From Oryzomonas japonica (GTDB lineage: Bacteria > Desulfobacterota > Desulfuromonadia > Geobacterales > Pseudopelobacteraceae): a stretch of DNA of 64,000 nucleotides. Positions within the stretch are counted from its first letter, which is position 1, and each line of letters opens with the position of its first letter. The notes below the pieces were generated by a model. The model did no database searches and was not told the origin of the DNA. It saw nothing but the letters and a program-made list of their open reading frames with translations. Positions 24,116 through 33,495 of the stretch are shown here, piece by piece. Where the stretch lies: contig NZ_VZQZ01000004.1 in assembly GCF_008802365.1 (NCBI RefSeq), positions 271,728 through 335,727 on the forward strand, read 5' to 3'. A program made the translations under genes and the position numbers.

Positions 24116-25285
24116 TTACGGATGGGACAGGGAAGCCTTGATACCAAGCCCCTTCAACTTTTTGAGCACCGCATCGGCACCTTTCCTGTCGCTGAACGTA
24201 CCGGCGACAAGGGTCTTCGACGGTATGGATACCTCGGCGTGTTTTACGGTCAGGTTGATGCCGGCCGCGGCCAGGCGTTCCTTCTCGGAACCGGCCCGGG
24301 CCGTCAGCAGGTAGGAACCGGCGTACACGGCAAACTTGCCTCCCTGATCCATGATAAAGGCGTCCGAGGTGTAACGTTTCAATTTGTCCAACTCCTGCTG
24401 GGCCTCGACGCGGCTCGGGTACTCTCCGGCAAGGAGGCGGTTCATGGCTGATTTCTTGCGGCCTCCCGGTTTGACGGCCGTCTCGATCCCGGCGCCTTTG
24501 ACCCGCGACAGGTCTGTCGCCATGGCTTCTTCAAGAACATAGTTCCCCACGACGACCGTCCAGGGGCCGGTAGCCTTGGCGGGAGCGGGCTTCGGCTTCA
24601 CCGTATCCTTTTTCGCCGTTGCCGGCGCGGCCTTCTTTGCCGGGACTGCCGCTGCTCCGGCCTGACTCTTGCCGGGCGCTTTGGCGGCTTCGGCCGATTT
24701 TTTGTCGCTTCCCTGTGCCGGTGCCGGTTTCTTCACCGCCCCGGCGGGTTGCTGTTTCGTGACGGGGACGGCCTTCTTGGCATCCTGCTTGGCTGCGGTC
24801 GCCGCTTTGGGCTCTTTTGCCGCGGGTGCCGCCTTTTTCTCGGGAACTGCTGGTTTCTTTTCTGGAACCGCCGGTTTCTTTTCGGGAGCCGCCGGTTTGG
24901 CCGGCTTGGCCGCTTCGGGCTTGGGAGGTTCCACCTTTGCCTCGGGTGCCGCTTTCACGGCTGCAGGGGGCTCGGCCGAGGCCACCTTCTTGGCTTCGGG
25001 CGCCGCAGGTGCGGCGGCATTCTTCTGCGCCCCCGGCGCGCCTGCCGTCTCGTCCTTGGCCGTCTGCCCGTTGCGTGGCGGCAGCGGTTTTTTCACCACC
25101 TGGGGCGCCGGGGTCTCGGCCGGTTTCTGCGCCTCCTGCGGCTTGATCAGGCCGGTGAAGAAATACAGGTACGCGAAAGCTGCCACGAGGATCAACAGTA
25201 CAACCAGCAGCATATTCTGTCTGCCCTTTTCGGCCGGTGCCGCCGACTCTGGCTCCTTGGTGTCGTTGCCAAACTTGAAATCCAT
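24116..25285 (-). CDS. Single-span membrane protein with Ala/Lys/Pro-rich stalk and SPOR domain
   Basis: 389 residues. One membrane helix near residues 25-45 follows a short cytoplasmic start; then a long low-complexity stalk of Ala, Lys and Pro (45-240) with short tandem units (PEKKPAV) spans the periplasm. The last 145 residues contain SPOR-type repeats, with the segments TDLSRVKGAGIETAVKPGG and LDKLKRYTSDAFIMDQGGKFAVYAGSY. SPOR domains bind denuded peptidoglycan at division septa. The gene comes after the EF-G paralogue with 36 bases between and has GGAGG six bases before the start. Confidence 0.85.
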   Translation of the reverse strand: MDFKFGNDTKEPESAAPAEKGRQNMLLVVLLILVAAFAYLYFFTGLIKPQEAQKPAETPAPQVVKKPLPPRNGQTAKDETAGAPGAQKNAAAPAAPEAKKVASAEPPAAVKAAPEAKVEPPKPEAAKPAKPAAPEKKPAVPEKKPAVPEKKAAPAAKEPKAATAAKQDAKKAVPVTKQQPAGAVKKPAPAQGSDKKSAEAAKAPGKSQAGAAAVPAKKAAPATAKKDTVKPKPAPAKATGPWTVVVGNYVLEEAMATDLSRVKGAGIETAVKPGGRKKSAMNRLLAGEYPSRVEAQQELDKLKRYTSDAFIMDQGGKFAVYAGSYLLTARAGSEKERLAAAGINLTVKHAEVSIPSKTLVAGTFSDRKGADAVLKKLKGLGIKASLSHP

Positions 25286-25321
25286 GAAAAACCTCCGTTG
25301 ATTTTTAACCCGCGAAAGCGG

Positions 25322-27406
25322 TTATTCCTTCTTGACCGTCTGAGTCTCGGCAATCACCTTTTGGGACAGGTGCGTCGGCAACTCCTCGTAGTGAGAGAAT
25401 GCCATACTGAACAGGCCCCGATCGCTGGTCATGGACTTGAGGTCGTTGGAGTAGGCCAGCACCTCGGACATGGGGACGATGGCGCGGATAATCTGGGAGT
25501 TGGCCTTGGGCTCAACCCCGACCACCTTGCCGCGGCGGGAGTTCAGGTCGCCGATCACATCCCCCATGCTTTCGTCCGGAACGGTCACCGTCATGTTCAC
25601 GATCGGTTCCAGAAGTACCGGTTTGCACAGCTCCATCGCCTTTTTGAACGCCATGGAACCGGCCACCTTGAAGGCCATTTCCGAAGAATCAACCGTATGG
25701 AAGGAACCGTCGTAGAGCGCAACCCGGAAGTCCACCACCGGGTAGCCGGCCAGGTATCCCTCCAGGGCCGCTTCCTGAATCCCCTTGTCCACCGCAGGGA
25801 TATACTGGCGCGGGATGACGCCCCCCACGATCTTGTCGTCGAACTGATACCCTTCGCCCCGGCCGGTGGGGGACATCTCTATCCAGCAATCGCCGTACTG
25901 ACCCCGGCCGCCGGACTGTTTCTTGTATTTCCCCTGGACCTTGGTCGAAGCGCGGATCGTCTCCAGGTACGGCACCTTGGGGGTCTTGAGCACCACCTCC
26001 ACGCCGAACTTGCGCTTCAGCTTCTCGACGATCACCTCCAGGTGTACCTGGCCCATGCCGGAGATGATGAACTCCTTGGTCTGGGGGTCGCGGTGCGACT
26101 GCAGGGTCGGCTCTTCCTCGATCATGCGGTGCAGGGCGCTGTGGATCTTGTCCTCGTCGGCCTTGGTCTTCGGGGCGATGGCATAGGAGATCACCGGCTG
26201 GAGCTGCTGGGCCGGCTCGTACACGATCGGCTTGGCGGCATCGCACAGGGTGTCGCCGGTCACGGTCTCCTTGAGTTTGGCCACGGCCACGATATCGCCG
26301 GCCACCGCCTGCTTGATCGGGTGCTGCTTCTTCCCTTCCAGTTCGTAGATCTGGCCGATGCGCTCTTCGATCCCCTTGGTGGAATTGAGGATGGTGGAGT
26401 CGGAGTTGAGCACCCCCGAGTAGATCCTGAAGATGGTTATCTTCCCCGTGAAGGGGTCGGATGTGGTTTTGAACACCAGGGCCGAGAACGGCTCCTTTTC
26501 ATCGGGGGCGCGCTCGATCATTGCGCCGCTTTTGGGCTCGGTTCCCACCGCCTTGGTACGGTCCAGGGGGGACGGCAGGTAGTCGCAGATGGCGTCCATG
26601 AGCTGCCGGACCCCGATGTTCTGCACGGCCGAGCCGCACAGGACGGCCGTAAAGGTGTTGCGCATGGTGCCGACCCGCAGGCCGTCGACGATCTCCTCCA
26701 CGGTCAGTTCGCCGCTGTCCAGGTATTTTTCGGTCAGGGCGTCGTAGGCCTCGGCCACGATCTCCACCATGTACTCGCGCAGGCGCGCGGCCTCATCCCG
26801 GTATTCGGCCGGTATCTCCCCCTCGGTGCAGGTCCCGGAGCCGTCCTTGGGATAGAAACAGGCCTTCATGTGAATCAGGTCGATGACACCGGCGAACGTG
26901 TCCTCCGCGCCTATGGGCATCTGGATCGGCACCCCCCGCGCTCCCAGGGCCTTCTCCATACCGTCGATGGCCCGGAGAAAGTTGGCCCGCTCCCGGTCCA
27001 TCTTGTTGACGAAGGCGACGCGGGGGATCTCGAACTCGTTGGCCCACCCCCAGATATCCTCGGTCTGCGCCTTGATGCCGGAGATGGCGGAAATGATGAC
27101 GACGGCGCAATCCAGGGCCCGCATGCAGGCGCGGGTGTCGGCGATGAAATTGCCGTAACCGGGGGTGTCCACGATGTGGACGGAATGGCCGTTCCATTCG
27201 CAATGGTCCAGGGCCGAGGTGATGGATATCTTGCGCTTGATCTCTTCGGGCTCGAAATCCATGGTGGCGGTGCCGTCATCGACCCGCCCCAGGCGGTCGA
27301 TCATGCCGGCGTTGAACAGGATCGCCTCGGACAGCGAGGTCTTGCCCGCCCCTCCGTGTGCGATGATCCCCAGGTTCCGAAGTTTGCTCGTCTCGTACTG
27401 TCCCAT
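25322..27406 (-). CDS. Elongation factor G paralogue (EF-G2 / EF-G-like translational GTPase)
   Basis: 694 residues, full EF-G length with the five-domain layout. The G1 motif is AHGGAGKTSL, not the AHIDAGKTT of canonical EF-G, with DTPGYGNF (G3) and VNKMDRE (G4). Domain II, III, IV (GVIPRQYIPAVDKGIQEA) and V (EPIVNMTVTVPDESMGDVIGDLNSRRG) are recognisable. The paralogue type with AHGGAGKT occurs beside the main fusA in several Deltaproteobacteria and may act in ribosome recycling or without strong translocase activity. A canonical fusA would be expected near tuf or rpsG, outside this window. Domain assignment is by motif only. Confidence 0.85.
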   Translation of the reverse strand: MGQYETSKLRNLGIIAHGGAGKTSLSEAILFNAGMIDRLGRVDDGTATMDFEPEEIKRKISITSALDHCEWNGHSVHIVDTPGYGNFIADTRACMRALDCAVVIISAISGIKAQTEDIWGWANEFEIPRVAFVNKMDRERANFLRAIDGMEKALGARGVPIQMPIGAEDTFAGVIDLIHMKACFYPKDGSGTCTEGEIPAEYRDEAARLREYMVEIVAEAYDALTEKYLDSGELTVEEIVDGLRVGTMRNTFTAVLCGSAVQNIGVRQLMDAICDYLPSPLDRTKAVGTEPKSGAMIERAPDEKEPFSALVFKTTSDPFTGKITIFRIYSGVLNSDSTILNSTKGIEERIGQIYELEGKKQHPIKQAVAGDIVAVAKLKETVTGDTLCDAAKPIVYEPAQQLQPVISYAIAPKTKADEDKIHSALHRMIEEEPTLQSHRDPQTKEFIISGMGQVHLEVIVEKLKRKFGVEVVLKTPKVPYLETIRASTKVQGKYKKQSGGRGQYGDCWIEMSPTGRGEGYQFDDKIVGGVIPRQYIPAVDKGIQEAALEGYLAGYPVVDFRVALYDGSFHTVDSSEMAFKVAGSMAFKKAMELCKPVLLEPIVNMTVTVPDESMGDVIGDLNSRRGKVVGVEPKANSQIIRAIVPMSEVLAYSNDLKSMTSDRGLFSMAFSHYEELPTHLSQKVIAETQTVKKE

Positions 27407-27573
27407 TGCATAGCCCCCTTAATAAATGAGATATCCTCTGCGTAGCTGCCACTTCATCGCTGTTCGTACAACGTGTGTGTCTGCACAAGAAAGATGTATC
27501 TGCAGTCTCAAAAAGGCATCCCGGTCCAGCCGTCAAAGCGCCTGCATTGGCTCGCTTCTCCGTGCCGCCGGAA

Positions 27574-28338
27574 TCAGCTGTTGCGTTCGTACAGTATTCT
27601 CAGTCCCTCCAGGGTAAGGAATTCGTCCACTTCGTCGATGGTCTTTGATTCGGGCGCGATCAGGGCCGCCAGGCCGCCGGTGGCGATGACCCGGAATTTT
27701 TCCCTCGATTCCTGGCGCATCTGTTCCACAATCCCGTCCACCAGGCCGACATAGCCGAAGAAGATACCGGCCTGCATGGAGTTGACGGTGTTCTTGGCGA
27801 TAATGTGGGGTGGTTTGGCGATATCCACGCGCGGGAGTTTGCTGGCCCGCTGAAAGAGCGCTTCCAGGGAGATGGCCAGACCGGGGGCGATGGCGCCGCC
27901 GCAGTACTCGCCGCGGGCGTTGACGTAGTCGAAGGTGGTGGCGGTGCCGAAATCCACGATCACCAGGGCGCATTTGTGCTTCTCGTATCCCGCCACGGCG
28001 TTGACGATACGGTCGGCCCCCACCTCCCGGGGATTATCGTACTGGATCGGCATGCCGCTTTTGATTCCCGGGCCGACCACGTAGGGGGTCAGGTTGAAAA
28101 AATCCCGGGCGATGGCCTCCATCACGCCGGTGAGCGGGGGGACGACCGAGGAGATGATGGCGGCGGTTATGGCGGGGAACTCGAGGCCGGCCTGGCCGAA
28201 CAGGCTGTGGAGCAGGACCGCGTATTCATCGGATGTGCGCGACTTGTCCGTGGAGAGCCGCCAGTTGCGCATGAGCTGCGGCCCCTCATAGATTCCCAAA
28301 ACGATATTGCTGTTGCCGACGTCAATCACCAGGAGCAT
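27574..28338 (-). CDS. coaX: Type III pantothenate kinase
   Basis: 254 residues. CoaX phosphorylates pantothenate, the first step of CoA synthesis, and needs a monovalent cation. The acetate-kinase-like fold shows [15 protein letters not shown] (phosphate-binding start), SSVVPPLTG and the Asp-containing DFGTATTFD near 124, and the C-terminal ATGGLA. The ATG at 28338 begins one base after the birA stop, so the two are co-transcribed, the common CoaX-BirA arrangement. The stop precedes a 167-base gap before the EF-G2 gene. Confidence 0.95.
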   Translation of the reverse strand: MLLVIDVGNSNIVLGIYEGPQLMRNWRLSTDKSRTSDEYAVLLHSLFGQAGLEFPAITAAIISSVVPPLTGVMEAIARDFFNLTPYVVGPGIKSGMPIQYDNPREVGADRIVNAVAGYEKHKCALVIVDFGTATTFDYVNARGEYCGGAIAPGLAISLEALFQRASKLPRVDIAKPPHIIAKNTVNSMQAGIFFGYVGLVDGIVEQMRQESREKFRVIATGGLAALIAPESKTIDEVDEFLTLEGLRILYERNS

Positions 28339-28339
28339 T

Positions 28340-29329
28340 TCAGAGCACCCTCACATCCCCACTGAGTATTCGTTCGATCGTGCCGTCCGGGTGGCGCAGC
28401 AGCAGGGCGCCGTCGCCATCGATGCCGGCGAACAGCCCCCGGATGTCGTCACGGCCGTGGTTGCTGACCACCACCTCGCGGCCGTTGGCGTTGCAGCGTT
28501 CCTGCCATTCACGACGCACCTGGACGAAGCCGTGGTCGAGAAAGCCGGCATAGAGCCGGTCCAGTTCGTTCAGGAGAAATGCCGTGAACCGCGCCCGGCT
28601 GATCTTGGCCCCCCCCTCGATGAGGAGCGAGGTGGCGGGGTGGCGCAGGTCGCCGGGGAACTGGTCGGCCGTCATGTTCAGGTTGACGCCGATCCCCAGG
28701 ATGACGAAATTGATGCCGTCGTTGATGCCGTCGGTCTCGGCGCTCATTTCGTTAAGCAGCCCGGCCACCTTTTTGCCGTCGATCAGCACGTCGTTGGGCC
28801 ATTTGATCTCCGGCTTCAGGCCGGTGGTCTGCTCGATGGCCCGGGCGGTGGCGACGGCGGAGAGGAAGGTGAGTTGGGGGGCCTCGAAGGGCTTGATCCG
28901 CGGGCGCAGGATGACCGAACAGTAGAGGTTGGCCCCCGGCGGAGACGACCAGATGCGCCCCAGGCGTCCCTTGCCCTTGCTCTGCTCCTCGGCGGTTACC
29001 ACCGTCCCCTCGCCAGCTCCCTCTTCCGCGAGGCGAAAGGCCTCGAAATTGGTGGAGGTCGTGGTGGCCAGGTTGACCAGCCGGGTGCCGATGAGCCCAC
29101 TGTTCAACTGCACGCTTATTTCTTCGGCCGCCAGGGTGTCGGGCGACGAAAGCAGCCGGTATCCCCGGGAGGGAACCGCCTCCACCCGGTACCCGGCGCC
29201 TCTGAGTGCCGAGATGTGTTTCCAGACCGCGGTGCGTGAGATGCCGAGTTCCCTGCTGAGTTGCTCGCCGGAAACGAACCCGCTCTGTTGCCGGAAAAAT
29301 CGCAGGATGACAGCTGCCTTCTGGTGCAT
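28340..29329 (-). CDS. birA: Biotin--[acetyl-CoA carboxylase] ligase with N-terminal HTH (BirA)
   Basis: 329 residues. Residues 1-65 are a winged helix-turn-helix ([31 protein letters not shown]), so this is the bifunctional BirA that also represses biotin genes. The catalytic domain has [19 protein letters not shown] (biotinyl-AMP loop, near residue 115) and [16 protein letters not shown] small C-terminal SH3-like domain follows. The start at 29329 is the first ATG of the frame. It lies between nadC and coaX, forming a cofactor block. Confidence 0.95.
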   Translation of the reverse strand: MHQKAAVILRFFRQQSGFVSGEQLSRELGISRTAVWKHISALRGAGYRVEAVPSRGYRLLSSPDTLAAEEISVQLNSGLIGTRLVNLATTTSTNFEAFRLAEEGAGEGTVVTAEEQSKGKGRLGRIWSSPPGANLYCSVILRPRIKPFEAPQLTFLSAVATARAIEQTTGLKPEIKWPNDVLIDGKKVAGLLNEMSAETDGINDGINFVILGIGVNLNMTADQFPGDLRHPATSLLIEGGAKISRARFTAFLLNELDRLYAGFLDHGFVQVRREWQERCNANGREVVVSNHGRDDIRGLFAGIDGDGALLLRHPDGTIERILSGDVRVL

Positions 29330-29355
29330 TGAACGACTCCTGCAGGGGGTAGCGG

Positions 29356-30183
29356 TTAGTCCAGCAGCATGGAGATATCCATGGCCCGGGCCGAATGGGT
29401 CAGGGCGCCGACGGAAATGATGTCGACCCCGGTTTCGGCGATGGCGCGCACCGTTTCCAGATTAACCCCACCGGATGCCTCGACCAGCGCGCGGCCGGCA
29501 ATGGCCGTCACGGCGGAACGCATGTCCGCGAGGTTCATGTTGTCCAGCATGATGATGTCGGCGCCGCTCGCCAGCGCCTCCTTGACCTGGGCCAGGGTCT
29601 CGGTCTCGATCTCGATCTTCAGGGTATGGGGGATATAGGCGCGGGCCCGCGCGATCGCCTCCCCGATGCCGCCGGTGGCGGTGATATGGTTTTCCTTGAT
29701 CAGGACGCCGTCGTAGAGGCCGGTCCGATGGTTGATGCCCCCTCCGACGCGCACAGCGTATTTTTCCAGTTCCCGCAGGCCGGGGGTGGTCTTGCGGGTA
29801 TCGACGATGCGCGCCCCGGTTCCCGCCACCGCCGCCACATAGCGCGAGGTGAGGGTGGCGATGCCGCTCAGGCGCTGGAGCAGGTTCAGGGCCACCCGCT
29901 CGCCCATGAGCAGCTCGGCCGCGGTGCCGCGCACCGAGGCGATGACGGCCCCCTTGGCGGCTGGTGCCCCCTCCGCCAGACAGGCTTCGAACTCTATGGC
30001 GGGGTTGAGGCGTTTGAATACCCTCTCGGCCACGGACAGCCCGGCCAGGAGCATCTCCTCTTTGGCGATCAGACGGGCCGAAGCCCGGCTGTCGGCGGGG
30101 ATCAGCGCCTGGGTGGTGATGTCTCCGGTATGAATGTCTTCGCGCAGGGCTTGGTCTATGAGATTGTCGAGTGAGAGCATCAT
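29356..30183 (-). CDS. nadC: Nicotinate-nucleotide pyrophosphorylase (quinolinate phosphoribosyltransferase)
   Basis: 275 residues; the upstream frame extension to 30297 is not used because MLSLDNLIDQALREDIHTGDIT is the family start and AAGGTGG lies eight bases before the ATG at 30183. NadC turns quinolinate and PRPP into nicotinate mononucleotide, a step of NAD synthesis. The substrate-binding set is seen: ARIVDTRKTTPGLRELEKYAV, GGGINHRTGL, and EIETETLAQ, with DIIMLDNM. The gene heads the nadC-birA-coaX block. Confidence 0.94.
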   Translation of the reverse strand: MMLSLDNLIDQALREDIHTGDITTQALIPADSRASARLIAKEEMLLAGLSVAERVFKRLNPAIEFEACLAEGAPAAKGAVIASVRGTAAELLMGERVALNLLQRLSGIATLTSRYVAAVAGTGARIVDTRKTTPGLRELEKYAVRVGGGINHRTGLYDGVLIKENHITATGGIGEAIARARAYIPHTLKIEIETETLAQVKEALASGADIIMLDNMNLADMRSAVTAIAGRALVEASGGVNLETVRAIAETGVDIISVGALTHSARAMDISMLLD

Positions 30184-30297
30184 CTGTGAGTCCACCTTGA
30201 ATAGGGGAAATGTGCCCATTTCTATATCACAGGTAGGGAGGCGTATCAACCGCAAAACCGGCGCGTTCGCGACCGTGTTTGCCCGTCTACTTTGCAA

Positions 30298-30326
30298 TTG
30301 ACGGGAAACACGCCCTCCTGTATAGT
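30298..30326 (+). promoter_or_regulatory. Sigma-70-type promoter of the cytochrome gene
   Basis: TTGACG (30298-30303), a 17-base spacer and TATAGT (30321-30326). It is a strong match, with a likely start near 30333. Confidence 0.7.
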
Positions 30327-30374
30327 AAACCGCTTGAAAAACCCATTTAATCCTATCATTGAGGAGTGGTTAGA

Positions 30375-31640
30375 ATGCAGAAGCACATTTCAGTGTATGT
30401 TCTCGCGGTTATTTTACTCACAGCCGTCTGCGCCGCTGCAGTCGAAACCAAGGACATCAAGTTTACCTTCAAGAATGCGACTCCGGTCGTTTTCAGCCAC
30501 GAACGTCACCTGCTCAAATATAACAACAACTGCAAGATGTGCCATGACGCCATCTATGACCTGAAGACACGCCGCCATTTCACCATGGCCGAGATGGAGA
30601 AGACCAAGTCCTGCGGCGCATGCCATAGCGGCGTCAAGGCTTTCAGCGTGGCGACCGAAAAGGATTGCGTCAAGTGCCACAAGGGTAAGACCCAGGACAA
30701 GGTCTACAAGGTCAAGGGGGTGTCCGATGTGGTATTCGGCCATACGCTCCATGTTTCCAAGACCGGCGGCGCCTGCAAGAGCTGCCATGGCGGCAAGATC
30801 TTCAGCGGCAAAACCCGGGGCGTCACCATGGCCGAGATGGAAAAAGGAAAAACCTGCGGCGCCTGCCACAACGGCACCAAAGCCTTCACCGTCGCCGGCA
30901 ACTGCAACCGCTGCCACAAGGGGCTGAAACCCCGGGACATCACCTTTACGCTCAAGGGTGCCGCACCGGCGACCTTCAGCCATTCGTTCCATACCCAGGC
31001 CTATTCCTGCAAGGAGTGCCACACCAGGGCCTTCCCCTACAAGGCGGTTTCCGGCAAGGCCACCATGGCCGACATGGCCCAGGGCAAATCCTGCGGCGTG
31101 TGCCATAACGGCAAGGACGCCTTCGCGTCCAGCGGCGACTGCGGCAAGTGCCACAAGGGGATGAAGCCGGGCAAGATCTCGTTCAAGACCTCCGCAGGTG
31201 AGGCCGTCTTCAGCCACGAGTTCCATATCCAGGCATTCAAATGCGCGGACTGCCACACCAAGGTGTTCCCTTACAAGGCGGTTACGGGCAAGGCCACCAT
31301 GGCTGACATGGCCAACGGCAAATCCTGCGGGGCGTGCCACGACGGCAAGGAAGCCTTTGCGTCCAGCGGCGACTGCGAAAAGTGCCACAAAGGGTTCAAA
31401 CCCCGCACCATCACGTTCAAAACCGATGCCGGCGATGCCACCTTCAGCCACGACTTCCATGTTCAGGCTTACAAGTGCGCGGACTGCCACACCAAGGTGT
31501 TCCCCTACAAGGCGGTTACCGGCAAGGCCACCATGGCCGACATGGAGAAGGGCGCCTCCTGCGGGACCTGCCATAACAAGGACAAGGACGCCTTCTCGGT
31601 CAAGGACGACAAGTTCTGCGCCAAGTGTCACAAGATGTAA
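30375..31640 (+). CDS. 15-haem c-type cytochrome with tandem cytochrome c7-like modules
   Basis: 421 residues. A signal peptide (MQKHISVYVLAVILLTAVC, cleavage near AAA-VE) exports it to the periplasm. I count 15 CXXCH haem-binding motifs arranged in five modules of three, each with paired His (FSHxxH) and the pattern ATMADM.xGKSCGxCH. The last three modules (30927-31163, 31164-31397, 31398-31637) are nearly identical in length, and the last two are similar even at the DNA level, so they arose by recent internal duplication. Such cytochromes carry electrons through the periplasm toward outer-membrane conduits. The ATG at 30375 follows GAGGAG by eight bases. Confidence 0.93.
   Translation: MQKHISVYVLAVILLTAVCAAAVETKDIKFTFKNATPVVFSHERHLLKYNNNCKMCHDAIYDLKTRRHFTMAEMEKTKSCGACHSGVKAFSVATEKDCVKCHKGKTQDKVYKVKGVSDVVFGHTLHVSKTGGACKSCHGGKIFSGKTRGVTMAEMEKGKTCGACHNGTKAFTVAGNCNRCHKGLKPRDITFTLKGAAPATFSHSFHTQAYSCKECHTRAFPYKAVSGKATMADMAQGKSCGVCHNGKDAFASSGDCGKCHKGMKPGKISFKTSAGEAVFSHEFHIQAFKCADCHTKVFPYKAVTGKATMADMANGKSCGACHDGKEAFASSGDCEKCHKGFKPRTITFKTDAGDATFSHDFHVQAYKCADCHTKVFPYKAVTGKATMADMEKGASCGTCHNKDKDAFSVKDDKFCAKCHKM
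30927..31637 (+). repeat. Three tandem 234-240 bp coding modules inside the cytochrome gene
   Basis: Units start at 30927, 31164 and 31398 and encode 78-80 residues each with three CXXCH. The stretch around AAGGTGTTCCC.TACAAGGCGG is nearly the same in the second and third units. Confidence 0.85.
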
Positions 31641-31667
31641 CGGCTTTACAGCTGCAGACGAAATAAG

Positions 31668-31702
31668 AAGGGCGTCCTTCCCGGTTGGGGAGGACGCCCT
31701 TT
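31668..31702. terminator. Bidirectional terminator after the cytochrome gene
   Basis: AAGGGCGTCC-type arms (31668-31682 and 31687-31702) form a 14-15 base stem with one mismatch. T-rich tracts on both strands suit the convergent GGDEF gene. Confidence 0.8.
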
Positions 31703-31727
31703 CTGTATCCGTGCTGTGGCCTCGTTA

Positions 31728-32648
31728 CTAGCTTTTGCGCTGGTCCACCAGGTACTGGCTTTTCTCCGACTCCTTGGCCAGTTTCTTCAGTTCGGCGGCC
31801 ACCTCGGCCACCTTGGCCACGTGCCGGATCTTGTCCGAGTTCATGGGTACGGCGGCGATGGAGATGGAGAGCAGGGGAATCTTTTCCATCTCCCCCTTGC
31901 GGTTGGTGCCGTTGTAATACCCCTGCCGCTTGGTGGCCTCGTCGAACAGGTCCAAAACGATCTGGTCGAAATGATCGATGACGGTCTTGCACACCGATTC
32001 CAGTTGAGTCAGGGAGACGATGAAGACGAAATCGTCGCCGCCGATATGCCCGCAGAAGCCGCCTCCCGCATCGCGAACGGCGTTGAACATGATGCGGGCC
32101 AGCATCCGGAGCACCTCGTCGCCATGGGAAAAGCCGAAGGCGTCGTTGTACGGTTTGAAATGGTTGATATCCACATGGCAGACCGCCTGAGGCTTGCCCA
32201 TGGCGTCCTCGATGGCCCGCTGGATGGAAGTGTTGCCGGGGAGGCGCGTCAGGGGATTGTTGTCGAAGATGCGCTTGAGGCGGGAGAAGGAGAGCGCGAT
32301 GCGGCAGAAGAGTTCACTGAAGTTGAGCGGCAGGAAGACGAAGTCGTCCAGGGGATAGGTCTCCCACGGGAAGGAGTCGTAATCACTGTTCGACACCAGG
32401 CCGATGATCGGGATGGTGCTGAAGAAACTGTCGCTGCGCAGGGCCGTGATGATCGTGGTCCCCGCGTTGCAGTCCGAGGAAAGGTCGATGATCAGCAGGT
32501 CGGGCGGGTCGGAATAAAAGGCGCCCAGTACGCTGTCGATGTACGACATGCCGGTCGCCTGGTGCCCCCTGCTTTGCAGGCGCAATTGCAGCTGGGAGAT
32601 GAGCTGCACGTCGGAGGAGACGAGGGATATCCTAATAGGCAACAGCAT
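31728..32648 (-). CDS. Receiver-like / GGDEF-domain protein
   Basis: 306 residues from the ATG at 32648. Residues 1-125 look like a response-regulator fold: LLIIDLSSDC has the phosphorylatable Asp, but the conserved Lys of the KP motif is missing (FLPLNF). Residues 150-300 are a GGDEF domain with the active-site sequence GGDDF, a variant of GG[DE]EF, so cyclic di-GMP synthase activity is possible but not certain. The gene overlaps the end of the HDOD gene by 17 bases and follows it in the same minus-strand unit. GTP binding and c-di-GMP production are family knowledge. Confidence 0.82.
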   Translation of the reverse strand: MLLPIRISLVSSDVQLISQLQLRLQSRGHQATGMSYIDSVLGAFYSDPPDLLIIDLSSDCNAGTTIITALRSDSFFSTIPIIGLVSNSDYDSFPWETYPLDDFVFLPLNFSELFCRIALSFSRLKRIFDNNPLTRLPGNTSIQRAIEDAMGKPQAVCHVDINHFKPYNDAFGFSHGDEVLRMLARIMFNAVRDAGGGFCGHIGGDDFVFIVSLTQLESVCKTVIDHFDQIVLDLFDEATKRQGYYNGTNRKGEMEKIPLLSISIAAVPMNSDKIRHVAKVAEVAAELKKLAKESEKSQYLVDQRKS

Positions 32649-33495
32649 CGGTGCCCTGTTGCAGTTCGAGGCTGAAGTTCTTGACCTCCACCAGTTTGTC
32701 CTCCAGAGCCTCGACGATGTCGGCAATGATCTGCTCGTTGAGCTTGAGGATGTCCCAGGCGACCTGCTGAATCTGCGGCACGTAACTGTCGCCGCTGTCG
32801 CCGAAGCCGCTGGCCTTGATCAGCGCGTCGGCGATATGCACCACGGCGGTCTTGATGCGATGACTCCCCGCTGCCGCCACATTGTGGTGGCAGTTGATCG
32901 GCTCGCTCAGCTTGTCCGGCAGAAACCAGCTCTTGGCGAGCCATCCACCCACCTCGGCGTGATCCGTATCGATGATCTCCTGCTCCGCCTCCCGCATGTA
33001 GACCCGCTTTTGATCGATGACGCGACGGACCTCCTGCTCGGCTTCGCTGCATTTAAGGCTGATGATGACCTTGCCGATATCGTGCAGCAGTCCGGCGGTG
33101 GCGATCTCCTCGCACTCCGGCAGGTTAAGCTTGGTGGCGATCAGGTTGGAGGCCACGCCGACCCCCAGGGAATGCTCCCACAGGCCGACGCTGTTCTTCT
33201 CCATGATCTCGAAAATAGACGAGGAAAGGGCCAGGCTTTTGACCACGTTGACCCCCAGGAGGATCATGGCGTTGGAGATGGTCGAAACCCGGTAAAAACC
33301 GTAGGAGGGGGAGTTGGCCAGCCTGAGGATGCGCGCCGAAAGCACCTGGTCCGAGGAGACGATCCTGGCCATCTCCTGCACCGAGGATTTGTCGTTATCG
33401 GACAGGGAGTTCAGCTTATTGATGACACCGGGCAAGGTGGGGAGTGTTTTGGTGTCCATGATGATTTTTTTCAGTTCATTCCGCTTTTCGTCCAC
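32632..33495 (-). CDS. HDOD-domain signalling protein
   Basis: 287 residues, almost all HDOD (PF08668). Visible features: LPTLPGVINKLNSL, the RILRLANSPSYGFYRVSTISNAMILLGVNVVK core, and the remnant HD residues GLLHDIGK followed by INCHHNVAA. Such proteins lack phosphodiesterase activity in many cases and act as scaffolds for c-di-GMP or stress signalling. It follows the 112-residue gene (20-base overlap) and overlaps the GGDEF gene. Confidence 0.88.
   Translation of the reverse strand: MDEKRNELKKIIMDTKTLPTLPGVINKLNSLSDNDKSSVQEMARIVSSDQVLSARILRLANSPSYGFYRVSTISNAMILLGVNVVKSLALSSSIFEIMEKNSVGLWEHSLGVGVASNLIATKLNLPECEEIATAGLLHDIGKVIISLKCSEAEQEVRRVIDQKRVYMREAEQEIIDTDHAEVGGWLAKSWFLPDKLSEPINCHHNVAAAGSHRIKTAVVHIADALIKASGFGDSGDSYVPQIQQVAWDILKLNEQIIADIVEALEDKLVEVKNFSLELQQGTDAVAY

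Noticed and set aside
24749..27445. 898-residue plus-strand frame opposite SPOR and EF-G2
   Set aside because: Spans two real minus-strand genes and shows no motif.
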